A DNA stretch of 64,000 bases, taken from NCBI RefSeq assembly GCF_900089755.1, contig NZ_FLOC01000003.1:143332-207331 (forward strand), written 5' to 3'. This stretch comes from Marinomonas aquimarina (lineage in GTDB: Bacteria; Pseudomonadota; Gammaproteobacteria; Pseudomonadales; Marinomonadaceae). Position 1 is the stretch's first letter, and each line of letters opens with the position of its first letter. Below are positions 17,311-27,856 of the stretch, one piece after another. Under the pieces are notes generated by a model. The model made no database searches. It was given only the letters and a program-made list of their open reading frames with translations, and had not been told where the DNA came from. The translations under genes and the position numbers were made by a program.

Positions 17311-20300
17311 TCAATCTGAGGGACTCCTTTGTTCATTTGGATCGGTTAATCCCCGAGTGCTCGGGGAACGCGTCAAGCTTAAACAAGTACGCGCCATCCA
17401 TGGCGGTTAATCCCCGAGTGCTCGGGGAACGCTCCCTTCACTAGCGGCAGATACCACATACCATCCGGTTAATCCCCGAGTGCTCGGGGAACGCGAGTAC
17501 AGAAAATCCATGTACTCAGTTGTGTACGGTTAATCCCCGAGTGCTCGGGGAACGCTAAACCAACGTGCTCCATTTCCGTGGCCAACTCGGTTAATCCCCG
17601 AGTGCTCGGGGAACGCATGGAGATTTCCTTTCTAACGTCTTCTAGTGCCGGTTAATCCCCGAGTGCTCGGGGAACGCAGCAATTAGTAGGCGTTTAGGTG
17701 CTTTGGTATCCGGTTAATCCCCGAGTGCTCGGGGAACGCTGAAAGTAGAAAGCGCTCTGCGCCGCGATGTGCGGTTAATCCCCGAGTGCTCGGGGAACGC
17801 ACGGTTCCGTTATTGCCGTCAAAAGAACGAATCGGTTAATCCCCGAGTGCTCGGGGAACGCATAAAGTTTTCGCCACCAATAAACACAACATCCGGTTAA
17901 TCCCCGAGTGCTCGGGGAACGCACGACTGAGCAGCTTATAAGTTTATTCATTCGCGGTTAATCCCCGAGTGCTCGGGGAACGCCCGACCCCGCCAGGTCG
18001 AGATAAATTGTATGTCGGTTAATCCCCGAGTGCTCGGGGAACGCACTATGATCTACCGCCAAATGATCTAGTTGGACGGTTAATCCCCGAGTGCTCGGGG
18101 AACGCGTACTCATACCGCCTATTGATGAGCATGCCACCGGTTAATCCCCGAGTGCTCGGGGAACGCGTGCTTTAGGTTGTCGTTGCTTTCGATGATGCCG
18201 GTTAATCCCCGAGTGCTCGGGGAACGCTGGTAGTCAGCACCGATCAGGGCGGCAACCGTCGGTTAATCCCCGAGTGCTCGGGGAACGCCTCTTCCGCCGC
18301 ATCTATTTGTTCCTCTAGCGCGGTTAATCCCCGAGTGCTCGGGGAACGCTACAATGCGTTTAAGGCTAGGTCAGGTAAAGACGGTTAATCCCCGAGTGCT
18401 CGGGGAACGCTTGGCGACGATACAGCAGGGGTCGCGAGTTTCCGGTTAATCCCCGAGTGCTCGGGGAACGCTTCTTTCAATTGAAGAAGCCCAGAAGCTG
18501 AACCGGTTAATCCCCGAGTGCTCGGGGAACGCGTATTCGCGCTTAACGGCGGCGGTCATAAACACGGTTAATCCCCGAGTGCTCGGGGAACGCTTGTTCA
18601 GACCAACCCATCGCCAAACTCGTCGCGGTTAATCCCCGAGTGCTCGGGGAACGCAACGAGACTGTTTACAAACTCGGCATGGGTGGCGGTTAATCCCCGA
18701 GTGCTCGGGGAACGCATTATGTGGGGTGGGCGTATTGGTGAGTTGCGCGGTTAATCCCCGAGTGCTCGGGGAACGCGTGCGCGCTGCAATGGGGCTGTAA
18801 CGGTTTCGCGGTTAATCCCCGAGTGCTCGGGGAACGCCCCTGCTAGTTGAACAAGCTCCAAGTAAGGAACGGTTAATCCCCGAGTGCTCGGGGAACGCGT
18901 GGTGGCATCGCCGGTGATTTTCCCCGTTGCCGGTTAATCCCCGAGTGCTCGGGGAACGCATCCCCGTAGCTGCTTCGATTTCAGCATAAGTCGGTTAATC
19001 CCCGAGTGCTCGGGGAACGCGACCAACGGACTAGGCGACAACACCTTTACATCGGTTAATCCCCGAGTGCTCGGGGAACGCTGGAGGGGTACTACGCAAT
19101 GCGAGCACGTTTCCGGTTAATCCCCGAGTGCTCGGGGAACGCAAACGGTGAGTCTCTATAACGTGCTCAATTTGCGGTTAATCCCCGAGTGCTCGGGGAA
19201 CGCTCAGGCGCAGTAACTCCAAAATCAATGCAACACGGTTAATCCCCGAGTGCTCGGGGAACGCTTGCTCATTACCAAATATCTCCACCACCTCCGCGGT
19301 TAATCCCCGAGTGCTCGGGGAACGCTTTCAATGAAAATGTCAAAAATGTTTTTATCGCGGTTAATCCCCGAGTGCTCGGGGAACGCTTTTAGTGAGTCAT
19401 CTATAAGAATGGAAAACGCGGTTAATCCCCGAGTGCTCGGGGAACACTGGCCCTTTCGCCACATAAAATGGGTTAAAACCGGTTAATCCCCGAGTGCTCG
19501 GGGAACGCTGAACTCGGATCGAGTCAGCGACAACGCGGCGCGGTTAATCCCCGAGTGCTCGGGGAACGCCTGATTGCTGCGTGGTCAAGCGCCTCGGCTA
19601 ACGGTTAATCCCCGAGTGCTCGGGGAACGCGAGGCGGTATGGGTTACGGCGGCGGTGCGGATCGGTTAATCCCCGAGTGCTCGGGGAACGCGTTTTCAAA
19701 TAGTTTCTTAAGCCATGCCCAGCCGGTTAATCCCCGAGTGCTCGGGGAACGCTACGAATGTATTTCATTATTTAGCCTCCAAAACGGTTAATCCCCGAGT
19801 GCTCGGGGAACGCCAGCAGAAGCTTTCTGTAAGGCCACTGCCATACGGTTAATCCCCGAGTGCTCGGGGAACGCCTGTTCCGCCAGCGCCTCCCGTAGTT
19901 GTGGCACGGTTAATCCCCGAGTGCTCGGGGAACGCAGTGTTTGAGCCAGCTCCGCCGCCGATTCCAGCGGTTAATCCCCGAGTGCTCGGGGAACGCCAAT
20001 TCTTTCGGGTGCGCTTCCTGAATACCATCGGTTAATCCCCGAGTGCTCGGGGAACGCCAATAAAACCAATCGTGGCGGTTTGGGTGTAGCGGTTAATCCC
20101 CGAGTGCTCGGGGAACGCCTCATCTAAATCCATGTAGGTATCTAAATATTCGGTTAATCCCCGAGTGCTCGGGGAACGCTGCTCATTAAATACCGTGCCG
20201 CCAGTTTCTTTCGGTTAATCCCCGAGTGCTCGGGGAACGCAATAATTACACTACGCATCTTAGCCCTGCACTCGGTTAATCCCCGAGTGCTCGGGGAACG

Positions 20301-21645
20301 CATAAGGTAAGAATGCGGATCATCGATAGGTGGCGGTTAATCCCCGAGTGCTCGGGGAACGCTCATCCATTGTGAGCTGCTTTTCTAAGAAAGACGGTTA
20401 ATCCCCGAGTGCTCGGGGAACGCTTACTAACTCAGAAACCCCGTAGTCGGGGAAACGGTTAATCCCCGAGTGCTCGGGGAACGCCTGATCACAAGAACTT
20501 GATGGAAGCAGCGGCGCGGTTAATCCCCGAGTGCTCGGGGAACGCAGCGTTAGAGCGCTGGCAGTAGACGACACTGACGGTTAATCCCCGAGTGCTCGGG
20601 GAACGCGGAGCATCACCCAGGCGCTGATGCATCAGAACCGGTTAATCCCCGAGTGCTCGGGGAACGCAACATCATCAACCACCTTCAGCACAATCACCCC
20701 GGTTAATCCCCGAGTGCTCGGGGAACGCGACTGGTCTTTCATACCTTTTAAGATGGTGGTCGGTTAATCCCCGAGTGCTCGGGGAACGCCAATTAACTTT
20801 ACTTCGTTTAATGCCATGTTACGGTTAATCCCCGAGTGCTCGGGGAACGCGCATTGTCCGTGTAAGTCAGACTTTCGAGATACGGTTAATCCCCGAGTGC
20901 TCGGGGAACGCGCAACTGGCGCCGCCTCACATAGCAGAGATCGCGGTTAATCCCCGAGTGCTCGGGGAACGCTGCATCATTGCTTTGGTCTTCTTGATCA
21001 TTGCCGGTTAATCCCCGAGTGCTCGGGGAACGCCAAGCGGTGAACGACGGCGCGAACTCGTTTGACGGTTAATCCCCGAGTGCTCGGGGAACGCTCAATA
21101 TCTGCTGGCAGCAACCAAAATGCTGGCGGTTAATCCCCGAGTGCTCGGGGAACGCTCAGTACGTTTATCAGATCACGCGGTTTCAGTCGGTTAATCCCCG
21201 AGTGCTCGGGGAACGCGAGCTTGGCGGCGTATGTGAAGAAGAGGTCTACGGTTAATCCCCGAGTGCTCGGGGAACGCGAAGAAGAGATCGATGCTAATCG
21301 AGAGTTTAACGGTTAATCCCCGAGTGCTCGGGGAACGCGCTTGAAAAGCAAGGTCAAAGATTTTATCGTCGCGGTTAATCCCCGAGTGCTCGGGGAACGC
21401 GTCGTCAATTTCTACAAAGCGCGAATCGGTCACGGTTAATCCCCGAGTGCTCGGGGAACGCTCTACGATCGCAACGACCGAACCCTCGGCATTCGGTTAA
21501 TCCCCGAGTGCTCGGGGAACGCTATCAGACGTTAGTGTAAGCGGCGGCAATAAACGGTTAATCCCCGAGTGCTCGGGGAACGCGCCTGATTTCATTTGAC
21601 TTTATACGTCCCCACGCGGTTAATCCCCGAGTGCTCGGGGAACGC
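17221..21645 (-). CRISPR. Type I-E CRISPR array: 71 conserved repeats plus 2 diverged trailer repeats, 72 spacers
   Basis: The unit is 61 bp: a 29-bp repeat plus 32-nt spacers, four of which are 33 nt. In the orientation of the cas genes the repeat begins GCGTTCCCCGAGCACTCGGG and ends GGGGATTAACCG, a type I-E repeat with a CCCCGAG/CTCGGGG hairpin. Conserved repeats start at 17343 and the last occupies 21617-21645. I checked the phase line by line: (21617-17343) equals 70 units of 61 plus the four extra bases. One repeat (19419-19447) carries a single G-to-A change near its end. The array lies downstream of cas2 and its leader, so new spacers enter at the 21645 side. All the spacers I read differ from one another. 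Their sources cannot be identified without a search. Confidence 0.98.
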
Positions 21646-21820
21646 TCTTAGTGTAGATTATTGTTTTATAGAGGAAAATGCCTTACAAAGAAATCCACCA
21701 AGATTTAGTGTTCTTTTTAAGTTTTTAAAGATCTATAACCTTTTGATTTTAAAGAACTTAACCGAAAGGAGCTTCAAACAAACAAATTCCACCGAAAGTC
21801 CATAAAAATCATTAAGTTAG
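21646..21820 (-). promoter_or_regulatory. CRISPR leader
   Basis: A 175-bp AT-rich segment between the cas2 stop codon and the first repeat. Read on the minus strand it contains TTAAGT, 17 nt, TTATAG as a possible array promoter. Leaders of type I-E arrays drive pre-crRNA transcription and direct Cas1-Cas2 integration at the first repeat. Confidence 0.85.
21736..21748 (-). promoter_or_regulatory. Candidate IHF binding site in the leader
   Basis: The minus strand reads AATCAAAAGGTTA, a perfect match to the IHF consensus WATCAANNNNTTR. IHF bends the leader for spacer integration in E. coli. Here the site is about 90 bp from the first repeat, farther than in E. coli, so a chance match in AT-rich DNA is possible. 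Confidence 0.45.
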
Positions 21821-22120
<300 letters not shown>

Positions 22121-23041
22121 CTAATGGCTGCGATGGCCGCTATCGGCGAGGGATTCGGGTTCAGGAATCGCAGGAGGTTGACTGTCTTCCGGTGGTTTCG
22201 GCGGTTCGATCTCTCCAGCTGAAAGCACTTCTTCGATCAATGGAATCAGACGATCTAATACTTTGGAGCTACGGAAAATGTCGCGGCAGGCGATGCGTAC
22301 GTCTTTATCTGGTTGATAGGTACCTTTTGACGCGATTTCGAATGCTTTAGGCACCACCGAATCAAACTTGATGATATCGGCAATATCATAGACAAACGAC
22401 AATGGCTTTCCTGTATGAACAAAACCAATAGCTGGCGCGTAACCTGCAGCTAAGACTGCTGCTTCGGTAATCCCATACAAACAGGAGGTAGCAGCACTAA
22501 TACATTGATTAACCGTATCGCCTTTGCTCCAATCTTTTGGATCGTAGCGCCGTCCTTGCCAATTGACCCCGTATTGCTTAGCAAGGAGCTTGTAAGTTTC
22601 TCGAACACGAGCCCCTTCAATACCTCTTAATTGTTCTACGGATCGACGACTTGGCGGTGCTTCACCAAAGCGCAGTTCAAACATTTTCCGTACGACTTTG
22701 AGACGTAAGTTTTCATCTAAGGCAAGTTTGGCCTGATATAGCAAACGATCTGATCGGGCACCACCAGGCTGACCTGAGGCATATAACCGAACACCAGCTT
22801 CTCCTACCCAAACAAGCAATGTACCCGCTGTCGCGGCAAGCTTAACTGCTGCATGGGACACTCGTGTGCCCGGCTCCAACATAATGCACGCCACCGAACC
22901 CACTGGAATATGCGTGCGTACGCCATTTACATCAATTAGCACAAATGCCCCGTCTTTCACATCCAACTGACCATATTGCAGAAAGATCATCGAGACGCGA
23001 TTTTTAATCGGGATGGGATTTAGCGGGATAAAACTACTCAT
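22121..23041 (-). CDS. cas1: Type I-E Cas1 integrase
   Basis: A 306-residue Cas1e that catalyses spacer integration together with Cas2. The metal ligands of the family are visible: Glu in GIEGARVRETYKLLAKQYG, His in GFVHTGKPLSF and the Asp pair in VYDIADIIKFD. The C-terminal tail is proline-rich (EPPKPPEDSQPPAIPEPES) and ends GHRSH, as many Cas1e tails do. AAGGAG lies 7 nt before the ATG. It is separated from cas6e by a terminator-like hairpin. Confidence 0.97.
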   Translation of the reverse strand: MSSFIPLNPIPIKNRVSMIFLQYGQLDVKDGAFVLIDVNGVRTHIPVGSVACIMLEPGTRVSHAAVKLAATAGTLLVWVGEAGVRLYASGQPGGARSDRLLYQAKLALDENLRLKVVRKMFELRFGEAPPSRRSVEQLRGIEGARVRETYKLLAKQYGVNWQGRRYDPKDWSKGDTVNQCISAATSCLYGITEAAVLAAGYAPAIGFVHTGKPLSFVYDIADIIKFDSVVPKAFEIASKGTYQPDKDVRIACRDIFRSSKVLDRLIPLIEEVLSAGEIEPPKPPEDSQPPAIPEPESLADSGHRSH

Positions 23042-23075
23042 ACTAACTCCTTGTATGATCAGTTATTATGCAATC

Positions 23076-23112
23076 AAAAAGTAAGGCTCAATCATTTCAC
23101 TGATTAAGCCTT
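23076..23112 (-). terminator. Terminator or attenuator between cas6e and cas1
   Basis: On the minus strand AAGGCTTAATCA, a 6-nt loop and TGATTGAGCCTT form a 12-bp stem with one wobble pair, followed by ACTTTTTG. It lies 6-40 bp after the cas6e stop and would reduce read-through into cas1-cas2. Confidence 0.65.
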
Positions 23113-23117
23113 ATCTT

Positions 23118-23792
23118 TTAAATAGGCTTTATTAGGATCAAGCCACAGCCAAGAGCTTTCGATTTGCCGACACCTTGCTTGAGCTTACCTATAAAGCGAT
23201 CAGGGTCTTGCACTGTCAGAACACCTTCATAATCGACACTTGAGAATTGAATCGTCGTATCAGAGGATTTACGTGAACGGTGCTGTTGGTAACTTTTAAT
23301 AAACGGTAGCGCATCAAGTGTAATCCCCCAATCCTGAAGTCTATCTGGCGCAGCTAACCACTGCTGAGCAGCTTGCTCCATTAATGCCTTAACTTCCTCG
23401 GGATCAGTAACCCCATCATGCTTAGCATTACGTTTCGCATGCATCATGACATCGTGGCGCTGATTTTTACCTTGAAAGTTTTTAACCGTCACGGTTGGAT
23501 TGGCTCTTAGTGAAAAGCTTAGTCTTTGTCCCGAATACAACTTTGGTTCAAAGCGCTTACTTTGCACTTTGAAGCAGCTGCTATCGACTTCAGGCTCGTT
23601 TTCAGATTGAACATAAAACACCGGACGCCCTTGACCATCTTGTTCTTCTCGAAATAAAAACGAACGCGCCTCATCGTTAGTAAATAATTGCCATAATGCT
23701 TGATGCGAGGAGTAAACGCCTTTGTTTCCCAGCCCCGCTAGCATTAAACGCGCTTGATCTGACGATTGAAAAGATACTTTAGATAAAAACAT
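23118..23792 (-). CDS. cas6e: Cas6e pre-crRNA endoribonuclease (CasE)
   Basis: The 224-residue Cascade subunit that cuts pre-crRNA at the repeat hairpin and stays bound to the 3' handle. The N terminus MFLSKVSFQSS leads to the active-site region GVYSSHQALWQLF, with Tyr27 and His30 in the position of the catalytic Tyr/His of Cas6e enzymes. The glycine-rich C-terminal loop GVGKSKALGCGLILIKPI is also typical. The start abuts the cas5e stop, and GGGAGG lies within the end of cas5e. It should process both the array and the mini-CRISPR at 28286. Confidence 0.96.
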   Translation of the reverse strand: MFLSKVSFQSSDQARLMLAGLGNKGVYSSHQALWQLFTNDEARSFLFREEQDGQGRPVFYVQSENEPEVDSSCFKVQSKRFEPKLYSGQRLSFSLRANPTVTVKNFQGKNQRHDVMMHAKRNAKHDGVTDPEEVKALMEQAAQQWLAAPDRLQDWGITLDALPFIKSYQQHRSRKSSDTTIQFSSVDYEGVLTVQDPDRFIGKLKQGVGKSKALGCGLILIKPI

Positions 23793-24551
23793 TTATACCT
23801 CCCTACCAGCGTCAGAAGCCCGAATGGTGACTTGATGCATAGCACGTTGCTGAAATTGCCATCGAGTCCGACTCACTGGATCATCCCATGGGTGTGTCGT
23901 CATGACAGTATCACCTTGAATCTCAGAGATATCGCCTTCCCATGTATAGGTAAACGCTCGGCTACGTCGCAACCAAGTATTGTCTGAAATGCCTTCTGGC
24001 GTTATCTCAGGAAAGTCTTGATCTAAAGCCTCTTTCAACTCGCTATTACCAACCAATAAAGGGCGTAACGGTGCGGAAACAGGGCAAGACTTGCGCCCTA
24101 AATACAAAGTAAATACGGGACGAATAAGTGCACTTTGAAGTTCATCCAATGTAACAGTAGCTGTGTCAGTTAAAGAAAGCGCCACCACCCATAAACCATC
24201 ACAACGATAATCTCGCGTAGAGAGAATCGTATTCAATTTATCCTTTGGCTCATCAAGTAACTCATTTTTACGAGTACGGTAAACGTACTTGTTGTTACGA
24301 GCAGGCACTTGGCTGGTGTGGTAGTCACGTAGCAAGCTGGTCGGTGTTAATTGCTTAGTCGCAACCTGTACACTTTGATGAAGCGCTTGTAGACGGGCGC
24401 TCTCTTCCCGCTTGATGCCCAAAGCCGCACCTAATAAGCCCAAAATAGCGGAGCGGGTGGGCGATATATGTGTCGCCCGATCGCCGCCTACAGCTGGCTG
24501 GCCCCAACTCGCTATAGGTCCATAGAGTTGAAATACCAAATAGTCTTTCAT
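23793..24551 (-). CDS. cas5e: Type I-E Cascade subunit Cas5e (CasD)
   Basis: A 252-residue RAMP protein that caps the 5' handle of the crRNA in Cascade. The signature is LVFQLYGPIASWGQPAVGG, then RATHISPTRSAILGLLGAAL and the C-terminal VSRTRWQFQQRAMHQV. The ATG at 24551 is chosen: GGAG is 8 nt upstream, while the in-frame GTG at 24560 would overlap the ribosome site. It follows cas7e by 17 bp in the Cascade operon. Confidence 0.96.
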   Translation of the reverse strand: MKDYLVFQLYGPIASWGQPAVGGDRATHISPTRSAILGLLGAALGIKREESARLQALHQSVQVATKQLTPTSLLRDYHTSQVPARNNKYVYRTRKNELLDEPKDKLNTILSTRDYRCDGLWVVALSLTDTATVTLDELQSALIRPVFTLYLGRKSCPVSAPLRPLLVGNSELKEALDQDFPEITPEGISDNTWLRRSRAFTYTWEGDISEIQGDTVMTTHPWDDPVSRTRWQFQQRAMHQVTIRASDAGREV

Positions 24552-24568
24552 AGTCTGCACTCCAGCTA

Positions 24569-25603
24569 TTAATTAGCGACGAATGCTTTGAGTTCATCAA
24601 ATGAACCTTCACCAACCACTGCGTTGATACTATAACGAGTATCTGCACATTGGCCGTAAACCTTGTCAAAATTCTCGGCTTGCTTTTCCAATGCGCTAAT
24701 CGCCAGAAACGCTTGATCTTCACCTTTGATTGGTTTTAGAAATGCTGCCGATAACGAGCGCGGTTGTTGCTCACCTTTTTCAGCCAGTACATAGCTCGCG
24801 TAAGCACGTGACGCAAAGCTGTTTTGCTTGCCCTTTGGAGATACTTTTACAGCAGCTTCAGTCAAAGCTTGAATAGCTTGGTTTGCTAGAGCTTCGTTAC
24901 CATCCAAATTCTCGATGAGCTGAGTTTTATTGATACAAACATAACTGTAAAAAAGAGCCGCGGCGAAGCCAGACTCACCGATATGTGAAGAACCCGAATC
25001 TTCCTTACCATCATTTAGATCGTCTACAGCAGTAAAGTAATCATCTTCCACTACCACACTATGGACACTCAACGCATGAGCTACTTGGCAAGCGGCTTCT
25101 ACATTGAAGGCTGGGCTAGAGGCCAACATACGACCAAATAATGCGATATCCACTGCGCTTTGGTTATGACGTAATAAGCTCAACTCTTCTTCGGTCGGCT
25201 CGCGACTCTCATCAGCTAATACCGCTGCCAAATCTAAAGCGGCTTGCTGCTCTTCTGGGCTGATGTGCGCTAGCTGCTCAATTTCGAGCGAGCCCTTTTT
25301 ACCTTTACCAAACACACCAGCAATGCTTGCAGCCCATTTTTGAGCATTCTTTTCCGCAACGCCATTCTCAACTAGAACTTTAAAAACTTCGCCGCCAAAG
25401 CGTTTGGTTCGCTTGCCAAGATTATTTGCCATAGACTCTTCAAAGATTTCGGAGCAACGCCAGTTACGTTTCAAGCTCTGAGAACTCACTCGCAAACGAT
25501 CGAAGCCCCCCATTTTTGCAGTTTTTGGGCGCCCTAAGTCATCACGGTTTAAATTAGATGGTGCGTAAGACGTTAGGAAGTGAAGTTGGATAAATTGGCT
25601 CAT
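24569..25603 (-). CDS. cas7e: Type I-E Cascade backbone subunit Cas7e (CasC)
   Basis: A 344-residue protein that polymerises as six copies along the crRNA. The start FIQLHFLTSYAPSNLNRDDL and GRPKTAKMGGFDRLRVSSQS are the family signature, and SSHIGESGFAAALFYSYV is also typical. The frame is open further upstream, but the ATG at 25603 has AAGGA 8 nt before it and fits the family start. An upstream start would run through cse2. Confidence 0.97.
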   Translation of the reverse strand: MSQFIQLHFLTSYAPSNLNRDDLGRPKTAKMGGFDRLRVSSQSLKRNWRCSEIFEESMANNLGKRTKRFGGEVFKVLVENGVAEKNAQKWAASIAGVFGKGKKGSLEIEQLAHISPEEQQAALDLAAVLADESREPTEEELSLLRHNQSAVDIALFGRMLASSPAFNVEAACQVAHALSVHSVVVEDDYFTAVDDLNDGKEDSGSSHIGESGFAAALFYSYVCINKTQLIENLDGNEALANQAIQALTEAAVKVSPKGKQNSFASRAYASYVLAEKGEQQPRSLSAAFLKPIKGEDQAFLAISALEKQAENFDKVYGQCADTRYSINAVVGEGSFDELKAFVAN

Positions 25604-25616
25604 GGAAAATTCCTTT

Positions 25617-26213
25617 TTAAGCAGTTTTAGATTTAGAATATTTTTGGTTGGCAGCTTGGTAGTAGTCCATCGCCCAACGTACACTGATGCGCTTATCCGC
25701 CTTACGCGGTGACCATGCGTAGAACTCATCAAACCATTGCAATATGTCATCAGCCACTTTGGTGGGCGATGCTTTGCCATCTAATTGCAGCACAATACGA
25801 CGTATACGCTTTAGGAAGTCATCTGGTGTTGGAGCATTTTGTAGCTTGGCAAAGCGCAGCTCACTGACGATCGATTTGTCAGCTGGCTCGCCATGTTTGT
25901 TTACTTTTTTACCCGCTTGAGCGGCCAGCTTCTCGCCATTATCTTGCTTGATATGTACCAGTACTGCGGCGACGGTCGCCCATGCTTCTAGGTTTTGCGG
26001 TACGTCTTCGAGGCCTTGGTTTAGCAATTCCAACCAAAGCATGCGAAAACCTTCTTGTAACATTACTGCGTCTGCGCTGTCACATCTTTTTAGCTGAGCT
26101 TTATGAGACGTTGGCGCTGGTGGAATCCCCTTCGCTTTTAATGTAGCAGAGTCTTCAAACATTCCCTGCCACCAGCGTAACACTGTATTTCCATACTGAT
26201 TCATGCCACTCAT
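25617..26213 (-). CDS. cse2: Type I-E Cascade small subunit Cse2 (CasB)
   Basis: A 198-residue, all-helical protein present as a dimer in Cascade, where it stabilises the displaced DNA strand. It has VLRWWQGMF near the N terminus, GIPPAPTSHKAQLKRCDSAD and the C-terminal VRWAMDYYQ pattern of Cse2. Its ATG overlaps the cas8e stop codon (ATGA), indicating translational coupling. Confidence 0.95.
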   Translation of the reverse strand: MSGMNQYGNTVLRWWQGMFEDSATLKAKGIPPAPTSHKAQLKRCDSADAVMLQEGFRMLWLELLNQGLEDVPQNLEAWATVAAVLVHIKQDNGEKLAAQAGKKVNKHGEPADKSIVSELRFAKLQNAPTPDDFLKRIRRIVLQLDGKASPTKVADDILQWFDEFYAWSPRKADKRISVRWAMDYYQAANQKYSKSKTA

Positions 26214-27814
26214 GACATCACCTCCTGCTGTTCCTCTACCTGGTATTCTTGTTTAAATTTTTTGATGTCTTTACCGCCAAACAACCAACCACATAATGCC
26301 CGGCGTGCTTCGATGCGTTTCAGCATAGTTCGCTCCGAGCCAAGCTCTGAAAGCGCATACTCGTCAAATAAATCGAGGACTGTATGCTGTAATTGGCCGA
26401 GCCATACATTTGCAGTGGCGCTAGGTAAAACTTCTGAGCCATCGTCTACGGCATCCATTAATTGAGAAACAGCGTTAAAGAAACTTGTCTCGCTGCGCTG
26501 CCAAAACTCCAAATCGATGAAAGACATATCACCCTTAGTATCACTTGGACTTTCAAACCAAGCAGCTTTTACTTGTGTGCGTAAATGCCACAAAGCATCG
26601 CCAGAAAGCTTTTGTAAACGCTTCACTTCTAAAAGAAGATCCGTTTGTTGTTCAGGATCAAATTGGAACAAAGGCATAGTCGTGCTGTACCAGCCACGGG
26701 GCTTCATATTGTCCATGTCATAGCCAAACACCCAAAGACTGGTAACAACCTTTTTAAAAACTCTAGGATTACCTTCACTGATACGCTCAAAGTGGCCAAC
26801 AACACGAGCGCACTTTTGGGCATTCTCTTCACTAGAAAAAGTCAAGGCATCCCATATTTTGTATTGAATCCCTCCTGGCTGACCTTTAGCCGATAGCCAA
26901 TCACCGTCGGGCTTTTTCGGATCACCTTTATAGGGCGTTAACGGATGTGTCCAATTACCTGAATAGTTGTAACCGTAATTTTGCGTACGATAATCACTTA
27001 CAATGTTACTCGTCGTCTGGCCAGTAATTGCACATACTCCTTCATGGTTCTTCACATCTAAACGAATACGTCGCGGCATGGCCCAAAACATATGCAGCGG
27101 ATGCACATGATCATGAAAAACTTCGGAGCCTTTCTTTTCGCTAGTGCGTGTCGGAGCCAGCCAGGGAAACACTGAGCCATCGCTAAAATCAGGGTCTTCA
27201 TAAACCCAGCTCTCGCGATTGATCACATTGAGCCATAGCTTTTGCCATAAAGGTGCGTCCGAATCTGCCGGCATCACGAGAGTCGTTAATGGCCCGCCAC
27301 CCCGTAGCCCTACGCGATGCCCTGCGCCGCCTGAAGGGGCATTGATTTGAAGAGTAAACAGCGCTAACAAGGCCATTTCTAACGACATCTGATCGCACAC
27401 ACCCCGTTTAATAAAATGGTCTGTGTTATTTTTAATACCGTTTTCACCTGGCGCATCGATAAGCAGTCCTGCAATATTCGAGGGCTTTTGCTCAGAAAGT
27501 GATTCAAAGTCTTGCATAAACAGAGGGCCACTACCCTCGGCATTAAAAGCATGCTCGACAGCTTGAAGGTCTAGCTCAAGCTCCTGCTGGGTAGGCGCCT
27601 GCTTAAATCGCTCCACCCACTGAGTTGAGTCTTTAGGGGCAAAGGCTGTCTGCAACAGTCCAATTGCAAACTGATAAGCCGCACCTTGGAAATCTGCACG
27701 CGGTAGAGCAAAGTCTAAAACGTCATCTGCGCAAATATGGCTAATGGGCAGCGCCTGCACTGAACCGTCGCGCATTCGCATCGGCAACCATGGGTCTTTT
27801 ACTAGGTTCATCAT
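26210..27814 (-). CDS. cas8e: Type I-E Cascade large subunit Cas8e (CasA/Cse1)
   Basis: A 534-residue protein that reads the PAM and recruits Cas3. The start NLVKDPWLPMRMRDGSVQAL is the Cse1 signature. FQGAAYQFAIGLLQTAF, SGGAGHRVGLRGGGPLTTLV and PWLAPTRTSEKKGSEVFHDH follow. Two adjacent ATG codons are possible; the second (27811) has AGGGA at better spacing. It heads the Cascade operon and is separated from cas3 by an unusually long 558-bp gap holding the mini-CRISPR. The visible promoter candidates lie in that gap, next to the mini-CRISPR target site. Confidence 0.97.
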   Translation of the reverse strand: MMNLVKDPWLPMRMRDGSVQALPISHICADDVLDFALPRADFQGAAYQFAIGLLQTAFAPKDSTQWVERFKQAPTQQELELDLQAVEHAFNAEGSGPLFMQDFESLSEQKPSNIAGLLIDAPGENGIKNNTDHFIKRGVCDQMSLEMALLALFTLQINAPSGGAGHRVGLRGGGPLTTLVMPADSDAPLWQKLWLNVINRESWVYEDPDFSDGSVFPWLAPTRTSEKKGSEVFHDHVHPLHMFWAMPRRIRLDVKNHEGVCAITGQTTSNIVSDYRTQNYGYNYSGNWTHPLTPYKGDPKKPDGDWLSAKGQPGGIQYKIWDALTFSSEENAQKCARVVGHFERISEGNPRVFKKVVTSLWVFGYDMDNMKPRGWYSTTMPLFQFDPEQQTDLLLEVKRLQKLSGDALWHLRTQVKAAWFESPSDTKGDMSFIDLEFWQRSETSFFNAVSQLMDAVDDGSEVLPSATANVWLGQLQHTVLDLFDEYALSELGSERTMLKRIEARRALCGWLFGGKDIKKFKQEYQVEEQQEVMS

Positions 27815-27856
27815 ATATCCCTATTAGAAGTAGGGAGAGTATGCTCTCCCTGATGA

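Noticed and set aside
21191..21433. 80-codon ORF inside the CRISPR array
   Set aside because: It is made of repeats and spacers read through by chance; the FPEHSGINR-type periodic peptide is the translated repeat.
21596..21805. 69-codon plus-strand ORF over the last repeat and leader
   Set aside because: It starts in a spacer, includes the repeat, and covers the AT-rich leader; there is no ribosome site.
25604..25780. Longer N terminus for Cas7e
   Set aside because: The extension lies inside cse2, has no ribosome site and does not match the Cas7e start, which begins at 25603.
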